Of a DNA stretch of 64,000 bases, positions 17,785 to 29,600 are shown one piece after another. How positions within the stretch are numbered: position 1 is the stretch's first letter; each line of letters begins with the position of its first letter. This DNA is from JALCSJ01 sp036788835 (lineage in GTDB: Bacteria; Bacillota; Negativicutes; Acidaminococcales; Acidaminococcaceae). The notes under the pieces were generated by a model, which saw nothing but the letters and a program-made list of their open reading frames with translations, was not told the origin of the DNA and searched no databases. The position numbers and the translations under genes were made by a program. The stretch spans positions 35,054 through 99,053 of the forward strand of contig DAIQMR010000005.1 of the NCBI GenBank assembly GCA_036788835.1, read 5' to 3'.

Positions 17785-18423
17785 ATGCCAAGTAAAAATA
17801 GTTATTTCCCATTTATGTCCGAAGATGTCGGCAGCAGCGATAAAGATACAATCATGTTTTGTTTTCATTATGCAGGTGGTACTGCAACAACATATCGTCC
17901 ATGGGCTTTAGAATATAATAATGCAATAATTATAATGTGTGTTGAGTTACCGGGTAAAGGTACAAGAAGAGATGAAAAAAAGATTAATGATTTTAAAGAA
18001 ATATTACCTGATTTATCAAAAAACATAGTGGAAGTAAGCCGTGACAAAAAAATCGTGTTGTATGGGCATAGTATGGGAGCGGCCATGGCATTTTATACGG
18101 CGTATTACATGTGGAAACATTTATCACGGAGATGCGAAAAAATTATTGTGGCAGGACGGCAGGCCCCTAATAAAGAAAATCCAATTGAATTCAAGTCGTA
18201 TATGAATGATGAAGCTTTGATTAAGGAGCTAGTTAGGTACGATGCTACTCCAAAGGAAGTGCTTGAAAATAAAGAGTTGTTAAATTTCATTATTCCTGTT
18301 TTGCGGCAGGATTATATATTAAATGAAAGTCTTTTTTATAATGGAGAAAAACTTGATATACCTATAGTTGCACATGCTGGGAACCAAGATTTTGAGGCAA
18401 ATGCGGAAATTATGAAATTGTGG
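17785..18423 (+). CDS. Type II (editing) thioesterase, 3' end lost in assembly gap
   Basis: GrsT/YbtT-like alpha/beta hydrolase. FCFHYAGGTATTYRPW is near the N terminus and the nucleophile motif GHSMGA is at about residue 93. 213 codons are visible; family members are about 240 aa, so the C-terminal part with the catalytic His lies in the run of N. Such enzymes clear mis-primed carrier domains in NRPS systems. GGGAGG at 17771-17776 supports the ATG. The apparent continuous frame into the next NRPS is an artefact of the gap. Confidence 0.85.
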
Positions 18424-18523
18424 NNNNNNNNNNNNNNNNNNNNNNNNNNNNNNNNNNNNNNNNNNNNNNNNNNNNNNNNNNNNNNNNNNNNNNNNNNNNN
18501 NNNNNNNNNNNNNNNNNNNNNNN
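18424..18523. other. Assembly gap (100 N)
   Basis: Exactly 100 N, the conventional placeholder for a scaffold gap of unknown length. The end of the type II thioesterase gene and the start (possibly several domains) of the first NRPS gene are hidden here. Confidence 0.98.
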
Positions 18524-21453
18524 AAGATTATTTGTGCAGAGTTAATTATAACGGGAACGTGGCAATTTTATGCATTGAAAGTGATAAATTGGAATATGAA
18601 ATGGTGGAAGGCTTGAGAAACTTTGCGGAAGAATTAATTATAGAATGGAGGAATATGAATAGCAAATTTCCTTTTAGACACATGATTACTAGTAAGCAAC
18701 TTACTATTAGAGAACATATAAATAATACGAGAAAAATATTTAGAGATAGATGTTTGCATGAACAGTTCTTTGAACAAGTAGCAGCAGTGCCTAAGAAAGC
18801 AGCTCTTGTTTATTTTGAAAATGGGGAAAAAAAGATAATTAGTTATTCCCAGTTATATGAAATGTCTTTAAAACTGGCTGGTTATTTAGTAGAAATTGGT
18901 ATAAAAAAAGGCGATTTAGTGGGCATAAGTATGCCAAAAGATATTGGTCAGATTATCGCTGTGTATGGCATTTTGACTGCTGGCGCAGCGTATGTTCCTA
19001 TTGGTGTAAAACAACCTATTGAAAGAAAAAAGAAAATTATTGAGGCATGCAAAATTAAGCATGTTGTTACAAGTAGAAAAATTAAATTCGACAACCAATT
19101 AGGTATATCAGAAATCTGTTATGACGATGTTATTAAGCAAGCAACATCACTAAAAAAACCAATATTTTCTGATACTCACAAACCAGCATATGTAATTTTC
19201 ACTTCGGGAACAACAGGTACACCTAAAGGGGTAATTATCTCACATCGAGAGGCATACAATACAATTGCTGATATTAATGAAAAATTTTGTATAAGTAAAA
19301 ATACAATTGGTATAGCAATTTCAGAATTGGATTTTGATTTATCTGTATATGATATTTTTGGCTTATTAGCAGCTGGAGGAACTTTAGCAGTACTTAGCGA
19401 GGATACAGCTAGGGAACCAAACTTTTGGCAAAAAGTAATATTGGAGGTTGGTGTTAATTTTTGGAATTCAGTGCCAGCATTGTTTGATATGTTGTTGACT
19501 AGTTTTGAAGTAGATAGACAAACGTTACCTTTACAAACAGTTCTGTTATCTGGCGATTGGATTAAGGTGGATTTATATGAGAGGCTTTCTTTAATAAGTC
19601 CCAATTGCAAATTTGTTGCTTTAGGTGGGGCAACAGAAGCGTCAATATGGTCAAACTATTTTATAGTGAAGAGTATTGATAGTAAACGGAAGTCGATACC
19701 ATATGGACAACCTTTGAGTAATCAATATCTGAGAGTTGTTGATTGTAACGGCTATGATTGTCCGGATTTTGTGGGTGGAGAATTATGGATTGGAGGAGAG
19801 GGTGTTGCAGACGGGTACATAAATGACAAGGAATTAACTGATAAGAAATTTATTGTGAAGGATGGAATAAAGTGGTATAAAACTGGCGATTTAGTCAGGT
19901 TTAATTCAAGAGGAATTGTGGAATTCTTAGGAAGAATGGATAATCAAGTTAAAATTAATGGTTACCGAATAGAAATAGGAGAAGTTGAACATGTAATAAT
20001 GCAAGAGCCAAGTATCGCTCAGGTGGTAGTAGGTATAGCTGCTGAGAAGCAAAAGAACAAATTAGTGGCTGTGCTTGTTCCTAGAATTAAACCCGCATCA
20101 AATATCAATATATATTGTCATTATGACAACAGCAATTATTCGGATATTTATTTCAAACAACGTGAAGAAATTGTAAGACGCTTGATAAGTGATTTTTGTT
20201 TAAGCAAGACGGACGTATGCGAAGAATATAGACCAGTTATTGAATTTTGGGAAAGCTGGCTTAATTATAAAAAAGATAATTCATATAGTGAGATTCTAGA
20301 GAGCCCCAACAATGAGATGTTAGAAAAAATTGAGAAATCAAGAAAGGTGCTATTCGATATCCTGACAGGAAAGTGTCCTGTAGAAGAACTACTTCAACGA
20401 GAAGAGGTTTCACCAGAATACTGGTCACTAAGCGGAGAAGATACCAAATATTATTTAAAACAAATACTGCTGGATAATATTAAAAATAAAAAAATTGCTG
20501 TTTTAGGAGCAAGAACAGGGAAAATAATAAGCCAATATTGGAATGTGTTTTGTAAGGCGGAACATATTACGCTGTTTGACACTTCATCTGGCATGTTGAA
20601 AATAGCACAAGAAAAACTATGTGGTTTAGATGGAAATATTAGTTATCGCGTCATGCACGATCAAGGAATAGAAGATTTAGAACTGAACAAATATGATGTT
20701 GTTTTGGCTGTCAATGTTTTACATACTTATGAAGAGCCGTTAAATGAAATAAGGATGGCGGCACTGTTATTAAGAGAAAATGGTACTTTTTATGCTGTTG
20801 AATATGAAGAAATGGATCCAATTGGTATTCTGCTCTCAGGATTGTTGGAAAACGGGTTTGTTGAACAGAAGCGAGGAAGAATGGTTGGAACCCCATTGTT
20901 ATTATTAAATGCTTGGAAGGAAAAATATAAACAGACTCCCTTTGAAGATATTGAAATATTTAAGAGGGGGAAACTGGGAGCCCTCTTAATTGTAGCCAGA
21001 AAACCTACAACAGAAGCAACGAGACTTATGATTAACCTGCAGAAGCGTATGCACGAAAATTTACCAATTTATATGATCCCAACAAGATTTGCTATAGCAA
21101 AACAAATTAAATTAAATAAAAATGGAAAAATTGATAGACAGCAAACTTTGAAAATATTGACCCCAAAACAAGAAAATGAAATGCCAAGTATAAATCTGCA
21201 AGGAATTGAAGCAGAAATTGCAGATATATGGAGAAAAATATTGAATTGTAAAATTCATGATAAAAATCAGAACTTTTTTGAATCGGGTGGAGACAGCATA
21301 TCAGCGGCACGATTCGTTTCGGAAATCAAGAAAAAATATGATGTGAATATTAAATTAAAACATATCTTTAACACCCCTGCATTGGGGACCATAGCAGCAT
21401 TGATTCAAGCTCAACGAGCTAAACAAAAAGATATGATCGAAGGAGAAGTGTAA
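18524..21453 (+). CDS. NRPS 1: (condensation end)-A(Cys)[MT-like]-PCP, 5' end in gap
   Basis: After the gap comes about 60 residues resembling the tail of a condensation-type domain. An adenylation domain follows (FTSGTTGTPKG about 19198; FDLSVYDIFG; NSVPALF; LSGDWI; LGGATEASIWS), whose pocket reads D-L-Y-N-L-S-L-I-W, the cysteine code. A methyltransferase-like domain (about 20170-21000; VLGARTGK, NVLHTY) interrupts the A domain before A10 (NKNGKIDRQQ), as in PchE/PchF and HMWP2. A carrier domain with FFESGGDSIS ends the protein. The reading frame suits a Cys-loading thiazoline module. Whether the embedded domain methylates or epimerises is unclear. The sequence is AT-rich compared with the housekeeping genes. 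Confidence 0.88.
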
Positions 21454-21471
21454 AAAGAGAGAGGAAATGAA

Positions 21472-22959
21472 ATGAATATGATGCGAAATTCTTTTTGGTC
21501 AGTCAATAATGAAATAAGGATGAAATTAGATGAATGGGCAAATGAAGAAATAAAAATATGGATAGATGGAAGCACTTTAAAGTATAAAGCTGAACAAGGA
21601 AAAATAAATAATGAAAAAATACATTGGCTGCGAAATAACAAAGCATCAATTTTAACGTATTTAAGGGAAAGAAAGTCTATGCTAGCAAAGAGTTTTGAAT
21701 TAACAACTATACAGAAAGCATATCTTATGGGAAGGGATAAATTCTATGAATTGGGAGGTATTAGTGCAAATTATTATTTTGAAACAGAAATAGATATGTT
21801 GGATGTTGAAAAAATGGAACAAATATTTAATCTGGTTATCAGTAAAAATGAAGCTATGAGGATTGTTGTTATGAACTGTGGCAGACAAGCTGTTCTCGAA
21901 AAAGTGCCATGGTATCATATTGAATCGTACAGAGTTAAGAATGAAGAAGAACAGATAAAATATAGGCTAGAGTGGCAAAGCAAAATGTACCAGCTTGAAT
22001 CTTGGCCTATGTTTCTTATAAAGCTCACAACCAAAGATGGTTTTAGATTCAGGATACATATTGGATTTGATTGTATTATATTGGACGCATGGAGTGTCAT
22101 GCTAATGATGAAACAAATATGCGAACTATATGAGAAGGGAAATACAAAATTTCCGGCATACACATTCAGAGAATACTGCATTGAGCAAGGAAAACTTCGC
22201 GATACAAAGAGAGAGCGAGAAGCTGAACTTTATTGGAATAATCGTTTGTTCAGCATTCCCAATGCACCACAATTGAAATACACAAGAAAGTTGTTGGATA
22301 TTAATACCCCGAGCTTTAGCAGAATAAATCATGAGGTTTCCTGTACGGATACAGAATTGATTTATATGCAAGCAAAGAAGTATAAAGTGACACCTGCAGC
22401 TGTGTTGTGCTCAATATATATGAAAATATTAGCGAAATATGCAGATAATAAAAAATTTACAATAAATTTAACCGTATTTAATCGTTTATCAGAAAATAGA
22501 GAAATACAAGAAGTCCTTGGCGATTTTACGAATGTTAGCATAGCGGAGTATGAAGCTGGTAAACGGAGGACGTTTAAAGAAGAGGTACATGCTACGCAGA
22601 AAGAATTCTGGAACTTCGTAAAATATAGGGGATATGAAGGAGTAAAAATAATTAGAAAAATTCCCAAAGAATATGCAGCCCAGGCAGCTTTGCCGGTTGT
22701 TTTTACGGGAATTCTTGTTGGATCGAAGCATTATGGTTGTTATTTATCGGAGTGGACGAAAGAAAAATATGCATATAGTCAGACACCTCAAGTTTCATTG
22801 GACTATCAAGCAACAGATATCAAGGGAAATTTATCAATAAATTGGGACTATTGTATACAGGCTTTTGATAAAACCACGATATGTGAAATGTTCAATAAAA
22901 ACATAGAACTTTTAAACAAAGTAATTTATTCGAGTTGGGAGCAAGAAGTTGAAATATAG
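21472..22959 (+). CDS. Stand-alone NRPS cyclization (Cy) domain with docking domain
   Basis: 495 aa. About the first 65 residues match a TubC-type N-terminal docking domain (IWIDGSTLKYKAEQGKIN). The remainder is a single condensation/cyclization domain starting LTTIQKAYLMGR. The Cy active-site pattern DxxxxDxxS is intact as DCIILDAWS (about residues 203-211), and TPQVSLDYQ near the end is Cy-typical. It would condense and cyclise a cysteine delivered in trans, presumably by NRPS 1 just upstream. A lone Cy gene is unusual in this class of loci. Confidence 0.88.
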   Translation: MNMMRNSFWSVNNEIRMKLDEWANEEIKIWIDGSTLKYKAEQGKINNEKIHWLRNNKASILTYLRERKSMLAKSFELTTIQKAYLMGRDKFYELGGISANYYFETEIDMLDVEKMEQIFNLVISKNEAMRIVVMNCGRQAVLEKVPWYHIESYRVKNEEEQIKYRLEWQSKMYQLESWPMFLIKLTTKDGFRFRIHIGFDCIILDAWSVMLMMKQICELYEKGNTKFPAYTFREYCIEQGKLRDTKREREAELYWNNRLFSIPNAPQLKYTRKLLDINTPSFSRINHEVSCTDTELIYMQAKKYKVTPAAVLCSIYMKILAKYADNKKFTINLTVFNRLSENREIQEVLGDFTNVSIAEYEAGKRRTFKEEVHATQKEFWNFVKYRGYEGVKIIRKIPKEYAAQAALPVVFTGILVGSKHYGCYLSEWTKEKYAYSQTPQVSLDYQATDIKGNLSINWDYCIQAFDKTTICEMFNKNIELLNKVIYSSWEQEVEI

Positions 22960-23629
22960 TCATGAAGTTAATAAGATTGACAAAATATATATATTTAAAG
23001 AGTTGGATAGTATTAGTTATTTTGATGTAAAACGTATGTCATTGATTTTACCTGAATATAGGCTGAAAAAACTTAGCCAATATAAGCGTGTTATTGACCA
23101 AAAAAATTGTGCTATAGCTTATCTATTATTATTGCTTGCACTAGAAAAGGAATTTAACATAACTGATCAGGTAGCTTTGGCATATGGCTCCCAGGGAAAA
23201 CCATATTTAAAATACTATACCAATATTTATTTTAATATAAGCCATTGCTCAAAAGCTGTGGTTTGTGCTGTCGCAAAAAACGATATCGGAATTGACATAG
23301 AAAGGATTGATAATAACAAATTCTTTTTATCTTTAAATACACTGTCCTTCAAAGAGATGGAATATATAGCAAGTATGAACGATCAGGAAATGTTTTTTAA
23401 ATTGTGGGTTTTAAAGGAAGCTACCGTAAAACGTACAGGCGTTGGTCTAGGGTATGGAATTAATTGCCTTGAGTTTTTACACATAAATACTGAGTGCTTT
23501 TATAAAAACAATTGTATTTATCATTTGAAAAAAATTGACGATATGTACTTAGCAATATGTAACAAAGGGCCGGTTGCATATCGCACAATCAGCAAGAAGG
23601 AGTTGATGAACATATGCAATCCAACATGA
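22949..23629 (+). CDS. 4'-phosphopantetheinyl transferase (Sfp type)
   Basis: 226-aa Sfp-family PPTase that converts apo carrier domains to holo form. Motifs: NISHCSKAVVCAV, DIGIDIERID (Mg2+-binding) and KLWVLKEATVKRTGVG. The start is TTG 22949 after GGGAGC and overlaps the Cy gene by 11 bp; its stop overlaps the next NRPS start by 16 bp, so it is embedded in the operon and dedicated to this pathway. Confidence 0.9.
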   Translation: MKYSHEVNKIDKIYIFKELDSISYFDVKRMSLILPEYRLKKLSQYKRVIDQKNCAIAYLLLLLALEKEFNITDQVALAYGSQGKPYLKYYTNIYFNISHCSKAVVCAVAKNDIGIDIERIDNNKFFLSLNTLSFKEMEYIASMNDQEMFFKLWVLKEATVKRTGVGLGYGINCLEFLHINTECFYKNNCIYHLKKIDDMYLAICNKGPVAYRTISKKELMNICNPT

Positions 23630-26600
23630 TAATTAGTAGAATGTTAAAAAAATATTTGGAAAATAGTAGAAATGAAATCATATTTTATAATGTGGTAGAA
23701 GAACGCATAACAACCGCGAAACTATCAGCTATGATTAATACAATAATGGCAAAGATAAAGTTTATTAAGCCTCGCGAATATGTGATTATACAAGTTGGAG
23801 AGAAAAAGACATTCATTGCTTCTTTAATAGCATTATTCTTTTTGGATGCCATTCCTATTATTTTACCTTTATGTACAAGTTCAAGCGGATATGAACAGCT
23901 GAAGAAAATATTAAAAAAGCATCCAGAGATTATTATAATTGCTGATAATCAAGGCTATAAAAATATTGGAGCTCTATCAGAAGAAAGTGCTTATATACAT
24001 AATATTGAGAATGATATTCTTACGGATTGTCGAAAACGTAGGGCGTATGGGAAAATAGATGAAGCAATAGTAATGTTCTCTTCAGGCAGCATTACTGAAC
24101 CTAAAGGCGCAATAATTACTGTTAATAACATTATAGAATCTATAAAAAATAAAGTTAATGAGTATAATGTGACTCAAAATGATGTGTTCATGACATGGAT
24201 ATCTTTAGAACATATATTGGGATTTATAGATTTTATGTTCGTGCCTTTTTTTGCTAACTGTAAATGCGTATATTCGGAAATAAGCTCATTTTTAGCTAAT
24301 CCTAAAGAGTGGTTTGACCTTATAGAGAAATATAGGGCAACTGTGTCTTGTGCACCTAATTTTGCATACAAATATATGTGCGATTGTATATCTTCTGCAG
24401 ATAGTTGGAATTTATCTTCAATACGTATTCTAATGAGTGGAGGAGAACCTATATCAAGAAATGTTATGAACGATTTTTTTTATCAGGTAAAAAAATATCA
24501 TTTGGATGATAAAAAATTTGTTGCTGCTTACGGGTTGAGCGAAACATGTTCGGGAGTAGTTATTAATAAAGGAAAGGTTTTACAAACTAGCCGTGTTGCT
24601 GAAATTTCTCTTGAATTGGGTATAGATTTTGATAAAAAGTATTTAGAACATATTAGAGATGAGCTGATTTGCCAAGGAGAACCCATGGCTGATACTAAGG
24701 TAAGAATAGTAGATGATGATTTTAAAGAATTGGGAAAAAATTGTGTTGGAAATATTGAAATTAAAGGCGGTACTGTTTTTAAAGGATATTACGGATATAA
24801 TGGCAGGATACCAGTAAGAGAAGGATGGCTAAGTACAGGAGATATAGGATTTTTTTCAAGTGATGGTTTATATGTTCTCGGCAGAAGAAGCAATGTATTG
24901 TTTTCGTATGGGAGAAATATATATCTTAGTGATATAGAACACACGGTAGCTAAATGTTTTCGTCTTAGAAACGTTGCATATGGTGAGAATGTTCCTAAGG
25001 AAGGTAAATATAAAATTTATTTGTTTATCGAAGGGGAAGAAGCAATTGACAAAAATTTTAAAAGTGAAATCAAACATACTGTTTTAAAAGAACTTGGAAT
25101 TAAATTGGATGATATTACTTTCGTGAAAAAATTGAGCAACATGCAAACAGGGAAGATAAGCAAAAATGAAATTATGAGGGATTATACTATGAACAGAGAT
25201 GCACACAGAAAAAATAATATAACACTATTTATGAATAGCTACTTTGATAATAAAGTTGCTGAAAATGCAAACCTATTGGATGTTGTAGAAGATTCCTTGG
25301 GTATGTTTCGGCTTATTGGAGCGCTTCATCAGGAATATGGTGTAAAACTTGGTATAGCGGATTTGATTAGTAATAAAACCATCCATGATTTGTGCAATTA
25401 TATATACGAAGCTTTGGCGAAAATTGGTACAATGGATAACGTAAAAAATAAAAAAGATGTGTCATGCACTTCTATGCAAACGGCATATATGTTGGGCCGT
25501 CAACAAGAATTCTATGGTAACACCAATATGTCACATTTTTATTTAGAAATACGGCATAAGCTGTGTCCCCAAAAGATGGAAGAAACAATACGTAAGTTAA
25601 TACGACGTCATTCCATGCTACGTAGTATATTTGAAAATGGTAGAAGAGTAGTTCTAGAAGACAACATTGCGGAATCATTTCATCTCAAGACCGGCCAAGA
25701 AAAATCTTTGGAGGACTATAGAAAAGAAGCCAATAAAAAAATCATTAATCCGCAAAAGTGGCCATTATTCGAAGTTCACAACATACAAGATGGTGATTCA
25801 TTTATAGCTATAATTGATATAGATATGCTCATTATTGACGGTTATAGTTTAAGCATATTATTTAGGGACTTTAAGAACTTATACAATGAAAATCCTTTAC
25901 AGCCTTTGGGTGATTGGTTTGATGAATATCTGAATTGGTATTCAACAAAAAAAAGAGACGATAAATATTTACGGGATAAATTATTCTGGCTAGAAAAAGC
26001 TCAGACATTGCCAAGTTCACCACAATTGCCACTTCTTTCAAGTGTGAATCGAAGCACGAATGTTTTTTTGCGAAAGCAGAAGGTGTTTACTAATAATTTT
26101 TGGAAGAAGCTTGAATGTTTTGCAGAGAAGCAGGGAGTAACTGTTAGTGTTCTGCTACTTACGCTTTATATATACACACTGAAGAGATGGAGCGAAGATC
26201 CCGAATTTACAATTAATGTCACAGTAATGGATAGACCAACACAGTTCCATGCTTCTGAATTGTTGGCTGGGGAGTTTACCACAAACGTGCTTTTCAATTA
26301 TGAAAATAGTAGCAGTAAAATCCGTACTTTTAGTCAAGATTTATCTTTCGTAAAAAATAGATTATATACATATCTTGACCATAATAACTTTGATGGTGTC
26401 GAAGTTATACGTGAATATGCAAAAATCCACCAGGGTGAGCAGACTTATATGCCGGTGGTTTTTACGAGCATGTTATTCAAAGAAGACAATGCAATTAAAT
26501 ATAATGATATTAATTATTTTGTTACTCAAACTTCTCAGGTTTATTTAGACTGCCAGATATACTGTTATGACACAAAATATGTAATAGCGTGGGACTATCT

Positions 26601-29600
26601 TGAAAAAATTTTCCCTCATAACATGATTAATGACATGTTTAGTTATTATATGAATATTATTGAAGCAACAATAGTTGATTGCGATGTCAATGATATCCCT
26701 ATTGGCAATGAAAATACAATTTCAAATTACAATCAAACGGAGTTTTCGCAAATATTACCGACAGTTCCAGAAATGCTTGATAAGTCATTTAACTTATACA
26801 GCAAGAAAATTGCTATTACAGATGGTGTTTCTGTATTGACATATGAACAGTTAAATAAAGCGGTACAGAACTTAGTTGAAAAATTTATAAAGCAAGGAGT
26901 CCATAGTAAAGACTCCATTATAGTAATAGTGGGGAAAAATATCGAATCTGTTATAGCCATACTGGCTGTTGCCAAAATGGGAGGTGTTTTCATACCTATT
27001 CCTGATGATTATCCTGATGAACGTATTGAAACTATATGCAATTCTTCTTGTGCAATGTGGGTTGTTTATGCGCTGCAAAAGCATATAAAAAAACGTACGG
27101 CTATAAAAATAACTAATAATACAACTGGTACATCGAAAATAACACTAAATGATGTTGCATATATAATATTTACCTCTGGTAGTACAGGAAAACCGAAAGG
27201 AGTCGTAATTTCTCAAGAAGGTGTAATGAATACACTGGCTGATATGAAAAGAAGATTTGCTCTTAGTGAGGACGAAGGAATTTTGGGATTGTCAGCTTTA
27301 AATTTTGATTTATCAATATTTGATATTTTTGGCAGTATATATATGGGAGGATTTTTGGCATTAATAAAGGAACCAAGAAATTCAAAGGATATATGCTATA
27401 TATTAGAACATTTTCCTATAACTATATGGAACTCAGTACCGGCACTAATGAAGCTTTTTTTGGAGGGTATTCCGGAGAACTATGTAAATGAAGATATACG
27501 GCATATTTTCTTAAGTGGCGATTGGATTGGTACGCAACTGCCCCAAAAAATTAAAAAGATATTCACTAATGCAGAGATTATTAGTTTAGGTGGTGCAACA
27601 GAAGCTTCAATATGGTCAATTTATTTCTCAATCAATGAGATACAAGAAAGTTGGAGCAGCATACCTTATGGGTATCCGCTAGGAAATCAAACTATTTATA
27701 TATTGAACAAAGAAGAAAAGGTGTGCCCAACGGGTGTGGTTGGTGAAATTTGCATAGGAGGGAAAGGAGTAGCTTTAGGTTATATTGGTGACGATGATAA
27801 AACCAAAAAGAACTTTGTTTCAATTCCTAAAATTGGCAAAGTATATAAAACAGGTGATTTTGGTAAATTTGATGCAGAAGGATTTGTAATAATACTAGGT
27901 CGTAAAGATGGCCAGATTAAGATAAATGGTTTTCGCATAGAATTAGGAGAAATTGAATCTATTGCGCGTAGCATGCAAGGTGTGGATAATGCTATAGCCA
28001 TTATGAATGATAAGGAGAAAATTGTATTGTTTTATAAAGGGAAAAAGCTTGATGCACAGCAATTGAATGCGCATTTAGGAAAGTTTTTGCCAGGGTACAT
28101 GCAACCGCATAAATTAATTCATATCAAACAGTTCCCTTTGAACATTAATCAAAAAATAGATAGGGCGGAGTTATTAAAAATAAGCAATTTAAGAACAGAA
28201 ACGAAAAGCGGAACTCCGGCCAGCAGTATTGAAAAGACAATAGCCCATGTGTGGGAAAAGTATTTGAGTATAGAAAATGTAAAAAACAATGAGAATTTTT
28301 TTGCTTTGGGAGGAGATTCTATAATTGCACAGAGGATTGCAAAGAAATTATCAGACATATTAGAAATAAAAATACCGTTCGTAAAAATTGTTGAAACGGG
28401 AAATATAAAAGAATTAGCTGAATATGTTAAAAATGTAAAAGCAGATGTTGAATCTTCGGAACATCTAACAAAAGAAAATCAGGATACGGATACATGTGCA
28501 GCTTATCAAACGGAAATTCCCATGACCAATATTCAAAAGGCATATTTTAGTGGAAGAAATGCTTCATTTGAATTAGCAAGATACAATGCACATTACTATT
28601 TTGAAGTAGAGTTTCCTTATGAAAGTAATAATCTGAATAAAAGCATTGCACAATTGATAGAAAGACATGAGGTTTTACGAAGTGTATTTTCTAAAAATGG
28701 TACTCAACAGATTCTATCAACAGTACCAAAATATGTGGTTAATATTACGAGAACGAAAAATCGTGAAGAATTTACGAAGAAGAATAAACAGATACGTCAA
28801 GCTTTATCGCACAAAAATTATGACTTATCAATGTGGCCATTGTTCACATTCGAGGTTTTGCATCGTGAAAGCGATGATTATAAAATTTTATGTGTGAGTA
28901 TAAATTTAATGGTCTGTGATGGCGATAGTCTGAGAATCCTTTTAAAAGAATTAGCTGAAGGGATAAAAGGAAATGAATTGCCGCCCATTAATTATACGTA
29001 TCATGAGTATGTTAAAGCATTGGAGAACAGCATAGATGAATCTGAATACAAGGAAGCAAAGAATTATTGGATGCAAAAAATACCTTATTTCCCGGAATTT
29101 CCCCATTTACCAATGTTAATAGGTTTGAACAGATGCAAAGATTATAAAATCAGTAGAATATCAGAAACTATTAATGCAAAAACATTGCTCGCATTTAAGA
29201 ACGTAGTAAAAAAACATAGTGTTTCTCCTGCTGCTGTTTTATGTACAATTTATGCTATGGTACTTGCAAAATGGAGTAATCAAAAAGACTTGCTATTAAA
29301 CTTGACATCATTTGAACGTAAAGAACATGTCGAAAATGCAGGTGGAATTATTGGGGATTTTACAAAAATTATTCCTTTGGAAGTGTCTCTTGACAGTATG
29401 AATATTTGGGATAATGCATTGCAAATGCAGAAAGAAATATTTGAAAATTTAGAATATCAAGCATTTGATGGTACGGAAATTATAAGAGAGATATCTCGAA
29501 AAAATAGTATCATTGGTAAGGCTATTATGCCTGTAGTATTTACATGTGTGATGTTTAATTCTGAGGAAAATTGGTTTGAACAGATTGGGAAGCTCAAATA

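Noticed and set aside
17785..21453. A single 1222-residue thioesterase-NRPS fusion gene
   Set aside because: The frame crosses 100 N of unknown real length; the two sides are separate domain families normally encoded by separate genes.
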